Assembly: GCA_026545765.1 (NCBI GenBank)
Contig: CM048840.1
Location: forward strand, 26,292,765-26,356,764
Length of the DNA: 64,000 nt
Direction: 5' to 3'
From: Plantago major
Lineage: Eukaryota; Streptophyta; Magnoliopsida; Lamiales; Plantaginaceae
Each line of letters opens with the position of its first letter. Position 1 is the first letter of the stretch. The position numbers were made by a program, and so were the translations under genes. Shown here one piece after another: positions 33,317-42,388 of this stretch. The notes under the pieces were generated by a model. The model saw only the letters and a list, made by a program, of their open reading frames with translations, did not search any database and was not told the DNA's origin.

Positions 33317-33560
33317 AAAAAATTTTTTTTACCCACCCCAGTACCAAACCCCACAACTCTCGATCTTGAACAAAATTGTGTTCAACAAAACACCAAAACC
33401 ATTAGAAACCACCATCGAACCATGGCGAGATCAATCTATCAATGACGGAACCTCGGCATCCGGTCCAGTTCCTTCCCTCCTCCTTCCAAATTTGCCCAAG
33501 GGTTGCACCAGGGTGGTGCAACTCGCGACGGCTGGTGTCAAAGTGTTTGTGGACTGTGAT
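33317..33560. other. short spacer before Tat element
   Basis: A plus-strand open stretch (about 33425-33560) has moderate GC but no recognisable domain and is cut by the Tat insertion. Its last bases, GACTGTGA, form half of an inverted repeat completed at 47736-47747. Confidence 0.3.
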
Positions 33561-34435
33561 GTTGAGGGGTAAACCTCGAACACCAACACTACTACTGCAA
33601 GTAACCTAATCTAAGCTCCACCTCCAACTTGAAGTCCGAGAAAAGGCTTGTCCGAGAAAGAGCACCTGAAAGGACTAAGTGGGGGGGGGGGGGGGTTAGA
33701 ATGGGTTACCCGGATTGCCAAGGTCAATCCGGAAGGAGGCTTTACTCAAAGGAGAGATGATAGCTCTCAATGCAATAGTAATGGGAAAGGTATTACGGAT
33801 CTCACTTATCACTTATCACTTGAATCTCCCTTTGAATGTCCCCTCCTTCTTTTTTTTAAGGTCTTGGACCTTGTGCTATATTTATAGTTATCATGTACTT
33901 ATGAAGAGGTTCATAAGATGATGCCAAGTGTATGATTCAGATATGGACACCAATGCTACCTTTGGCCCATGGCCCATTAGTGAATAGTAATCCAATACTA
34001 ATTAATGGGCCGGGAGGGTAGTTTGGTCCTTTCCCTCTGAGAGTCTTCGCATGTCAGTCCGTGTTAGTCCCTCGCATGCACTGTCTGCTTGGTTGATCTG
34101 CCCTTGGGTGACTCTGGATGTCCGAGCCTAGAGTCTCACGGAAGTATCTCAGTGGTTCTGTTATATACGTTTGGTCTTAAAGTAATGGTGGCGTCCGAGA
34201 TTCTCTCGTACGGTCCGTTAGGCATCTCTGTACTGACATGGTCAGGTTTGGAAGTTCTTTCCTTAGCCAGCTCGGACTAGCTGTGGAGATATAGTGACTT
34301 CAGCGTACTGGTCGATTCACTTTGGTCGGACCATGTGAGGTCGGACCAGTACTGAATTGGCTAGTTAAGCCGTGATGCGCTTTAGGACACGCTCTATGGC
34401 GCCCTTAACGGATTGGACACATTTCCGTATCAACA
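33561..34435 (-). repeat. 3' LTR of Tat element B
   Basis: 875 bp; on the minus strand it starts TGTTGATACGGAAATGTGTC at 34435 and ends CCTCAACA at 33561. It includes a G run (plus strand) at about 33680-33697. Relative to its partner it has local blocks of difference around 33710-33750 and 34040-34080. Confidence 0.9.
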
Positions 34436-34451
34436 TATGTCCCCCCAGTTT
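34436..34451 (-). other. polypurine tract of Tat element B
   Basis: On the minus strand AAACTGGGGGGACATA precedes the 3' LTR. Confidence 0.8.
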
Positions 34452-34826
34452 CCAAGTATCTTAGTAGAAGATAGTTGGTAACTATGAGGGATCGGTCGTG
34501 TCTGTGGAGCGTGTCCGAATCGTTAGTTAAAAGAAAACAGGAAAAAGTCCTTTCTGTCGGGATCCGTCGTCCGTGTCCTCAAGGATTCAATATATCTCTT
34601 TCCCCCCCTTTTCCGTCTACAGTCCGAGTTATCACATAACTGGGACTGTAGAGGGAAAAGGTATTTGTATCCGAGATATATATGTCCGAGTACGGTTAGG
34701 ATCTGACGTAGCCCTCCGGAAGCTGTCCGTTGGACCGATTGTTGAATTGGTCCTCCCGTAAGCCCAAGAGGCCCAATAGGTTGTCCGTTCGGCCCACGGG
34801 GGAAAGATCCCGAGTCAAGGGATGTG

Positions 34827-35134
34827 ACCGTTGGATCAGGACGACATCAACGGTTGGGGTTCCAAGTCCGATTGATGTGACGCGTCTGTCAAGCATTAAA
34901 TGCGACGTACTGACAGCCATCCACTCGCGAAGCGGCCCAACCCTTGGATTGGAGAGGACCAACGGCTGGGATTCAAATCCAAGCGATGCGACTCCTCGGT
35001 TAGGCACCAGACGTAATGCGCTGTTGGCCATCTATTCGTGAATCGTCATGACCGTTGGATTTGAAGAGATCAACGGTCATGATTTAATCCTAAGTGATGT
35101 GACGCTTGGCCTTCCCACTTTGCCCCTATAAATA
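34827..35134 (+). promoter_or_regulatory. antisense unit 1 promoter, element B (MYB-like repeats plus TATA)
   Basis: Three copies of a roughly 110-bp repeat carry the inverted pair ACCGTTG...CAACGGT (34827-34854, a damaged copy at about 34939-34966, and 35051-35077). They are followed by TATAAATA at 35127-35134. CNGTTR/AACGG are MYB recognition cores in plants. The promoter points to the antisense ORF. A donor-like GTAAGT at 35330 and an acceptor CCCTAG ending at 35834 frame a probable 505-bp 5'-UTR intron just before the ATG at 35836. Confidence 0.6.
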
Positions 35135-35835
35135 GTTAGGCGATTGGTCACTTTCATACTTTAGCCAAATTGAAACGCTGAGCAATCTTTAAGCAATTCA
35201 AACAACGCAAGATCGATCCGAGCAACTGGGACTTGTAAGACTTTAGGCCATCAAGCTGAGATCCGTAACCTCGGGACATTATCCAAGTTCGATCGTCCGC
35301 GACAAACTTCCCTGCTTGAATATTAGCAAGTAAGTACCCCTCATTCTTTGGCTTTGTTAAAGTTGCCTGTATTCGCTATACGCCCATTGCATGTCTAGTG
35401 TGGCTTCTCTTGCTGCTTCCGTAATTGTGCTTGTCTTTAGTAATTGGCTCTTGCGATAACTTTGGTTTAGATGATAGTTGATGTGTTTCTGCTGCATGCT
35501 TATAATATGCCAATTTTCCTCATTGATGTCTTGTACTCTTATTTAGTAAGTCCCGTCCGACACAACCCGTCTTGACACTGCATGCTTACTTGTAAATCGG
35601 TACTGGTTGTGGTGTTCGCCCATAAATTGTTTCTTTTACTGTCGTGCCATAAGGGGCATATCGTGGTGCCAGTGGCACAGCTTCGTATGCCAGGGTCTTG
35701 GGGTCCCTGTCCTTCTATGTATAGAAAATCTTAGGGTTTAAACTTTTCCGCGGACCTCTGGACTTAATAAGACATATAAATGAACTCTCGGACAATAACA
35801 ATCATCGTTTCTGATCCGTTTCCTTCTGCCCTAGG

Positions 35836-38602
35836 ATGTCTGGGAGCGATAGTCAAAACGTTCACGAGGTGCGGGATTACCAGGATGGAGTAGGTTCGGG
35901 CGGTGAATCCGTGGACGTGAACGTTTCCGTAGAAGACTATCTCGTGGATGTCCTTTCTTCCAGAGATTCCGATGCTAGGCACGAAACCCATGAAACAGTT
36001 AATCCTCCGATGGACGGGCCAGTGGTCGAAGAAGGTATTGATGAGGCGAGAACGTTGGTCCGATCTCGGACTGTAGACGGTGTGGGAGGGCCTATAGATC
36101 CGAATGAGCTTCAACTTGAACGGGCAGGCGATAGCGAGCATGAGGCTGATGACGTGGAGATGTTCGAGGCTGGAGTGGAGGACCGTGTTCTAGTAGAGAC
36201 GGGTCCGTCCAGGCCAAGCACATCCGGGAGACCCGAAGGTGTCCTCGAGGACGAAGAAGATGGTGAGGAAGAGGAAGATGAGGGCGAGGAGGAAGAAGGA
36301 GAAGGATCTCCTGTCACTCGTCCCTCTAGACGATCCAGTCAGCGGATTGCATTACACCCTGCCGCGCCCGTTCAGTCCGGTCTTCCATTAATTGAGGGAC
36401 TTGGTGCCAAGGCGGCAAGGATCAAATTTCCTCGTCCTGCATCCGCAGTAGTGATAGCAGACGAGTTCGGAGAGCTAAACGCGGACGTGATTCTTCCTAT
36501 CTGTCCATCGAGGGTCAAACCTGAGGAGATTCCGGAATGGAGGCAAAAATGGGAGATCCCTGACTCCGTAGAAATCATGGTTCCCGAGCCCAGGCATGCA
36601 TTCTATAACCCTCCCGCTGGATATATGTGCGTGCATGAGGTGGCCTTCTCCTGCGGATGGAAGATCCCCATTGCCACAGAGCTGAAAAACATTCTGAACC
36701 ATATTGGTATAGGTCCGAGTCAGGTTATCCCCAAGTCCCTGGGTAACCTTATTTGCTTTGTAGTTTTTTGCAAGAAGAAAGGGCAGCCGGTGAATTTTGA
36801 GAACTTCAGGCTGCTCTTCCATGTCTCGTTCAGTCCGGGGAATCCACTATTCTATACATTCATGAATAGGAAACCTTACAACTTTATCTCGGACTCCATT
36901 TCGTCGTTGGATTGAAGTGGTGGGATAGGTACGTTTTTGTCCGGATGGATTTGAAGCCAGGGATGTCTGAGAGACAGAGGGAACAATGGGAGCTGCCCAC
37001 AAAATTCCTTAGAGAGAGTATCCCGAATTGGCGTCCCCTTCCGAAGAACGTGGCTTCGTGGGTGGCGGCAATCCATAAAAAGTATGACCCACCTACTTAT
37101 CCGTTTCACGGATTAATCTGTCAGCCACTTCCCTACCTTTGCGGACTAAAAGGTGAAGTAGATGTAGGAGGGAAGACGGACTTCAGTAAGGATTCGTTGA
37201 CTTGAGACTTGGCATCTTTTCTTTTTCAATATACTCTATTTTGATTACGTATTTCCGCAATTCTAATAATTCTTCTTTATTCCAACTGTATCTAACGCCT
37301 CTGGTTTATTGTGTAGCTTATTGGTTCGACTATATCATGTCGACACTCCGCGAGAAGAAGAAGTTGCAGAGAGAGCAGCAAGCCTTGGAGGTAGCCGCTG
37401 GTCAAAGGACCAAGATCATTAACACTTCCGCGGGTCTTCCCATGCCCGATCCGAAGAATGCCGCGGTTTTTGCTGCGGAGGAAGAAAGGCGGAACAAGGC
37501 CGGAGAGGATTCCCAGGCCTTCGCTGCTGCTGCACCACAACGGGAGGTGTTGATGCGGGACGCCATTACCTCGGGGCGCAAGAGAGGAGCAACCTCGGAG
37601 GCTCCTCCCACAGCAAAGAGACAGCAATTGTCCGCTGTTCTTCCTGTTGATCAAGCTGCTCTTGACAAGGAGTACGAGCTGGCTTGCGGGCTCCCTGAGG
37701 TTGAGCGGGTCGGAGGGCTGGATGGGCTATACCAACGGGTAAGTAATCTTTGGATGCTCTCCTTGGTTTGTTCTTAGTATGATAAAAGTGCAACTTATAT
37801 TCTTACGGACTTCGCATTTCTACTGCTTGTCAGGGCCATGCAATGGAAGGCCGCTGAACGCGCTACCATTGAGGAGGATCTCCACAAGGCTGTGGCCACT
37901 TCCGCAGATGAGGCTGAGAAGGCGAAACAATTGGAGATGCGGCTGAAGGAACAAGAAGTGAAGTTCCATAAGCTGAAGGCTAGCTGGGAAGAAATCAAGG
38001 CGGACCTCGATTGGCAGGAGAACTTTGTCCACAAGTCGATGAAGGCTTTTCTGGATTCCAAGGATATACTGCTCGGAGGCCTCCAATATGCCCGTCTTCA
38101 AGCCGTGACTTCATGGAGTCCGACTCTTCAAGTTCTTGATGGCGGACAAATCCGATGCTTCGCTTTGGATGGGTTCGTGTCCGCTATCGGACAACCGCAG
38201 CCCAAGGACTACTTCTCCGACTTTAATCGAAGATGGAAGGTTAATCCTTCGCGGATGCTAATGGCGTGAAGTCCCGTTGATGTTGTCTCGGATGAGCAGT
38301 TGGCAGCGCGAAGTTTGCGTAACTCCACTGAGGAAGGTGAGATCGAGATCCGAAATGGCGGGCCCTTCCTCCCAAGATGGGTCCCGGATGCTCTCCGGAA
38401 GGTATGCTTTGTACCCTTCGACAATTACCGTGCTTTCCTGGAGAAGTGGTTCGCCCTGCCTTGCCGGGTTGTTGGCTATCCCGCGGATTTCAACTTGTTC
38501 AATGTTGTTGAGTCCATTGCTGCACAAGCTACCTCCAATATGCCCCCAGTCGATCCGCCTCAAACTGGTGAAGCTGGTCCGAGCCAAGCTGGGGCTCAGT
38601 GA
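35836..38602 (+). pseudogene. antisense ORF 1 of Tat element B (gypsy-type transposon protein), broken
   Basis: This ORF runs opposite to gag-pol between pol and the 3' LTR, as known for Tat/Retand elements; its function is unknown. The N-terminus (MSGSDSQNVHEVRDY) leads into an acidic Glu run, then a domain with FYNPPAGYMCVHEVAFSCGW and HIGIGPSQVIPKSLGNL, which resembles the 'putative gypsy type transposon' family (Transposase_28). A one-base loss at about 36905 shifts the frame; it continues KWWDRYVFVRMDLKPGMSER. Introns fit at 37186-37316 and from 37739. Exon 2 starts STLREKKKLQREQQALEV, a coiled coil, and exon 3 continues MQWKAAERATIEEDLHKAVA. More frameshifts occur near 38099 and 38268. 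It ends PQTGEAGPSQAGAQ at 38602. Confidence 0.7.
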
Positions 38603-38608
38603 GAAGTC

Positions 38609-38622
38609 CGGGGTATGCCCCG
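38609..38622 (+). promoter_or_regulatory. 3' hairpin after antisense ORF 1 (B)
   Basis: CGGGG-TATG-CCCCG forms a perfect 5-bp stem with a 4-nt loop, starting 6 nt after the stop codon. The same motif at the same spacing occurs in element C (54312). Confidence 0.65.
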
Positions 38623-39068
38623 TTGAAATTCTGTATTTGCTGACTTTTTCTATTGTAATTGCATCTTTTGATAACTCGGAATGTCCTTACATACTATAAC
38701 ATTGATTCTTTTCTTGAACCGTATGCATCAAAAGGTGCATGTACATGTTTCGTATTTTATCCGAGGAGTTGAACCTCTTATGCTTCCAAAGTATTACTTG
38801 CTCTCTTCTTCGTTCCCTTTTTATCTGTTGCTCATACGCTGAGTTTTTATAAATTGTCCATCTCTTAAGAGCACGGATCATCAGAGACATCTGATGTAGA
38901 AATCAGACCATCATCTTTTCGATACTCGGGCCATTCGCCCATTGGGATGTCTAATCCTTCTCGAAGGAGGAAGGTGAAACAGTGAAATAGCCATTATGAC
39001 TACGTCTTTTCATCTTCTTAGTCGTCGGATGATCGACAGATGGCGAGATCTGAAAGACTCGTTGCCAC

Positions 39069-39076
39069 TATAAATA
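39069..39076 (+). promoter_or_regulatory. TATA box of antisense unit 2 (B)
   Basis: TATAAATA lies 100 bp before the ATG at 39176, in the context CACTATAAATAAGG. Upstream blocks such as GAAGGTGAAACAGTGAAATAG are conserved in element C. Confidence 0.6.
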
Positions 39077-39175
39077 AGGGTGTGGTAATTCTCCCTTTTT
39101 CAATGTTGTACTTTCCCTCACTCTTTCTTGTGTTTTATCCACTTTATTATCCCGCGAGAGTCAGTGTACTTTAGA

Positions 39176-39457
39176 ATGTCAGAATCGGGCGATGAAGAGT
39201 ATAGTCACTGGGTGAACTACGCCTGCGGGAACATGCATCCGCCCATTTACCCGGGTAGAGGCACCGCAGAAGACCCGCTTGTCCTGGATTTTGAAGGCGA
39301 TCCCCCTCAATGTCCAGGAATAGCTAGGAGATTGGCTGAGGAGGAGAGAGAGCGGATGCTGAGGTTGATCCGTATGAGGATCCGTGCGCAACAGCAAGCT
39401 TGTCAGGGCAGAGGTGGAGGCTCGGAGTCCCAAGGCTCGACTTCCGGAGTCTGGTGA
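39176..39457 (+). CDS. antisense ORF 2 of Tat element B, 93-residue protein of unknown function
   Basis: A compact open frame, MSESGDEEYSHWVNYACG to ESQGSTSGVW, antisense to gag-pol. Element C has an equal-length homologue (54835-55116) with the same stop codon. Comparing them by eye gives 68 of 93 identical residues, 27 synonymous and 25 amino-acid-changing codon differences, so synonymous change is enriched. Conserved blocks are HWVNxACGxMHPP, YPGxGTA, LDFEGDPP and CPGIARR. The middle is followed by an Arg/Glu-rich helix and a Ser/Gly tail. No signal peptide or membrane span. I do not recognise the family. It has its own TATA box and a 3' hairpin 10 nt past the stop. Confidence 0.65.
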   Translation: MSESGDEEYSHWVNYACGNMHPPIYPGRGTAEDPLVLDFEGDPPQCPGIARRLAEEERERMLRLIRMRIRAQQQACQGRGGGSESQGSTSGVW

Positions 39458-39467
39458 AGGAACAAGG

Positions 39468-39481
39468 CGGGGTATGCCCCG
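39468..39481 (+). promoter_or_regulatory. 3' hairpin after antisense ORF 2 (B)
   Basis: CGGGG-TATG-CCCCG again, starting 10 nt after the stop codon. Element C has it at the same spacing (55127). Confidence 0.65.
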
Positions 39482-39798
39482 TGGATGCATGTACTTATTC
39501 TTGGATCCTTCCAGATTGTACTTCTGTTATGTAAATGTTCGGATAATTTTGTTTATATAATTCGAACTATTTTCCCTCGGATGGGATTTCCATCTTTTTC
39601 TTGTCTTGAACTTTTGGATGATATTGACGCATATATTTTTGTAAAAATGGCTAAGAAACTCGAACGTAGTTGATGGGCTTGTTTAGGCTTGATTGGATAA
39701 ACCTGTCTTGCCCAATACTGTTCGGCCCAAATGAATAGTTTAGGCCCATTGTCGACGTCGAGGTTCTGACATGTCGGACGCCTATTGGTTCGTCACTT

Positions 39799-40450
39799 CC
39801 ATAAATACTGCGGATCCCTCTTAGCCTTAGTCGTGCAGATCCAACTTCCACTTTCCAAATCTACTCAATAGCAAGAGGACGATCTCTTGAATAGTTTCCC
39901 CCTCTTGACTCCCGTCCACTCTCAAGTCGGCGTCCATCCTGAGTTTGAGAGTGGCGTGGGTCTAGAGGGGAAAATTGTTGAATATCAGACACCGAAAGGC
40001 ATAGATCTCGGTTTTAAATGTATGTCCGTCCGTCTCCTTTGCTTTCTGCCAACCCCACTTTAATGGCTCAAATGTCTCTTATATTGGAAACGGTCTCCTA
40101 ATTTCAAGAGAGTTTGAGTCTTTAAAGCCGGTGAGGCGGAAATCTCTCCTTGTCTGCACTTTGTTTTCCCCGGACACAGGATTTGCATCGCCACGTTTTT
40201 GCGGTATCCCGAAGGATTCCAGTACGTTTAACTATTTTCTCATGTGTAGGTAGATCGAGTTCCTGACCTCCGTGGAAATCAAACTGGCCGCTCAACACGG
40301 AAGAAGTTTTTCTCGGCGGGGGAACGATCTTCGCTGGGAGATGGCGTATCTCCAGAGATGTTTTTCTGCATTTTTCCTGTTGCGTCCGTATGTTCGGATA
40401 ATCGATCCGGGATTGTAAACTGTACAGACAAGATTATGTATAATTCGTCT
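39799..40450 (+). ncRNA. putative antisense unit 3 of Tat element B (non-coding)
   Basis: A TATA-like CATAAATA at 39800-39807 follows a block (about 39745-39790) almost identical to element C, containing GTCGACGTCGAGG and the reverse CCAAT box CCTATTGG. No ORF is shared with element C downstream. A 72-nt hairpin lies at 39899-39970, with the stem CCCCTCTTGAC...CACTCTCAA pairing with TTGAGAGTGG...GTCTAGAGGGG. The unit may end near TGAATGAAAT (about 40455), which is also conserved. Transcription is inferred, not shown. Confidence 0.4.
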
Positions 40451-40697
40451 TTGTATGAATGAAATCTCTTGCTTTCCTTGTCATTAATCGAACATTAAAT
40501 CTCAGATGCGTAAATCGAAAAATCACAAATTGAAAGATAGAGGTTGTATTGATTTGTCGGAAATTCAATTACAACTTGCGGGCTCTATGGCCAATGACAA
40601 AAGGATCAAAAAAGAAACAGAACTGACGGAGTTCCGTGTAATAAATAGTTGAAATTGAGATGATCAATCGACACGATGGAGCTCCGCGCAATTATCT

Positions 40698-41800
40698 TTA
40701 TGCATAGAACTTCTGAAGGTTTCTAGCATTCCACGGACGCTTGAGGGGATGTCCGTTCTCATCTTCTAAATCATAACTCCCATTTACTTTTGCCCCAACA
40801 ATCTTGTAGGGACCTTCCCACTTGGGTTTGAGTTTCCCAATATTGCTCAAAATGTCGGCTCGTCGGAGCACTAGGTCCCCGACTTGCAAGTTCGCCGCAT
40901 GAACGTTCCTGTTGTAGGCTCGGGCAGCGGTTGCCTGATACCTAAGGATATTCGCCAGTGCATCAGACCTTTTCTGTTCAAGCATGTCCAGCTCGAATAT
41001 CCGAGCTTCTTGGTTTGCCTTGTCTTCGAACTCTTGGATTCTCAAAGTCTCTACAGCAATCTCGGATGATATGACTGCCTCTGAACCATACACCAAGGAG
41101 AAAGGAGTTTCTTTGGTCGCAGTCCGTGCAGTGGTGCGATGCGCCCATAGCACGCCTTCCAGGTCGTCCGCCCAGCTTTCTTGCGAAGTTCTTAACCGCT
41201 TCTCGAGGATCTTGACTATTGTTTTGTTTGTGGACTCAGCCTGTCCATTGGCTTGCGGGTATCCAACAGATGTAAATCGTTGCTCGATTTTGAAGATCGC
41301 CAGCCATTCCTTGAGCCTATGTCCTGAGAACTGGGCACCATTGTCCGAGACGAGAATCCTGGGCAGGCCAAAGCGACAGATGATATTCTTCCAGATAAAG
41401 GTCCGCACTCGACTCTCTGTAATGGTTGCAACAGCCTCGGCTTCTACCCATTTGGTAAAGTACTCCACAGCCACAATGAGAAACTTTTTCTGCTGGGTAC
41501 CCCTCGGAAATGGTCCGACAATGTCGATATCCCACTGATCGAACGGACACGCTATGATTGACGGAATGATAGGGTTCGTCGGACGATGTGGGATGTTTGC
41601 GTAATATTGGCAATCCTGACATCTCCGGGCGTGTTCGGCGGAATCTTTACCGATGGTGGGCCAATAATAGCCTTGTCGTATAATTTTACGGCGAGGTCCT
41701 CCCGGAATGACTCCCACGCCAGTTGTATCTCTTCCAGCACGGTCCATGCTTCTTGTGGGTTCAAGCATCTCAGGTGGGTCCCGTAAAAAGATCTTTTGTA
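40698..41800 (-). pseudogene. integrase of Tat element B (broken at start)
   Basis: DNA-inserting enzyme of the retroelement. Frame 41768-40698 holds the zinc region half (HARRCQDCQYYANIPHRP), then the core with WDIDIVGPF (D), LVSDNGAQFSG (D) and GYPQANGQAESTNKT (E), and a C-terminal domain ending PWNARNLQKFYA. No chromodomain follows, as usual in Tat elements. The N-terminal zinc part is separated by frameshifts near 41690-41770. The core and C-terminus (about 350 codons) are open. Confidence 0.88.
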
Positions 41801-42388
41801 CAGATCATCACCCATTATAAAATATCTATTTGCTCGACATTGCACACTCCTTGATTCTTTCGGATCGGCTGGCAAAGATCCGTCCTTGAGATAGTTAAAA
41901 ATGTCAGTCATCCAGTTTCTTCCTGTGTCAAGTAACATGATCGCCGAACTGGGACCCATGACGGATGAGTCAGTAATGGTGAGTAGAATTACTCTCCTTG
42001 TGTCCAAAGCCGCTGTAGCAGATGCGTATTTTGCCAAGGCATCAGCTCTTTCATTCCAAGCTCTGTCAAACTTTTCCAAGGTGAATTCCTCGAAGTGGCT
42101 GGCCTCATTCTTGAGTAGCTCAAGATACTTGATCATCGAAGGACCTTTTGTGGCAAAACTTCCTGAAAATTGGGCCTCGACGAGCTGTGAGTCCGTGTAA
42201 GCTTTGACCTTCCGGGCATGGAGTGACTTGGCTAGCCGCAGCCCCACTAAAAGTGCCTCATACTCTGCCTCATTATTGGTAACTTTGAAATCTAAGGAAA
42301 TCGCATAGTCGAGTTCCGCGCCATCTGGGGTCTTAAGGTAGATTCCAATTCCTCCCACTCTTCCAGTGGAAGAACCATCGACTTCCAA
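41552..42388 (-). pseudogene. archaeal-type RNase H of Tat element B
   Basis: A second RNase H between the polymerase-linked RNase H and integrase, the defining gain of the Tat lineage. It shows EVDGSSTGRVGGIGIYL (D), VTNNEAEYEALLVGL (E), VKAYTDSQLVEAQ (D) and NERADALAKYAS (D), a complete catalytic set. It joins the preceding RNase H frame by a frameshift around 42300-42390 and runs into the integrase linker (RYFIMGDDLYKR). Confidence 0.88.

Noticed and set aside
33291-33572. 93-codon plus-strand ORF before Tat element B as a gene
   Set aside because: It crosses the right end of the foldback element and the Tat LTR boundary, so it is a chance frame.
35836-36915. A host nuclear acidic protein gene
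   Set aside because: A homologous copy lies at the same place in element C, inside the element limits defined by target duplications, so it belongs to the retrotransposon.
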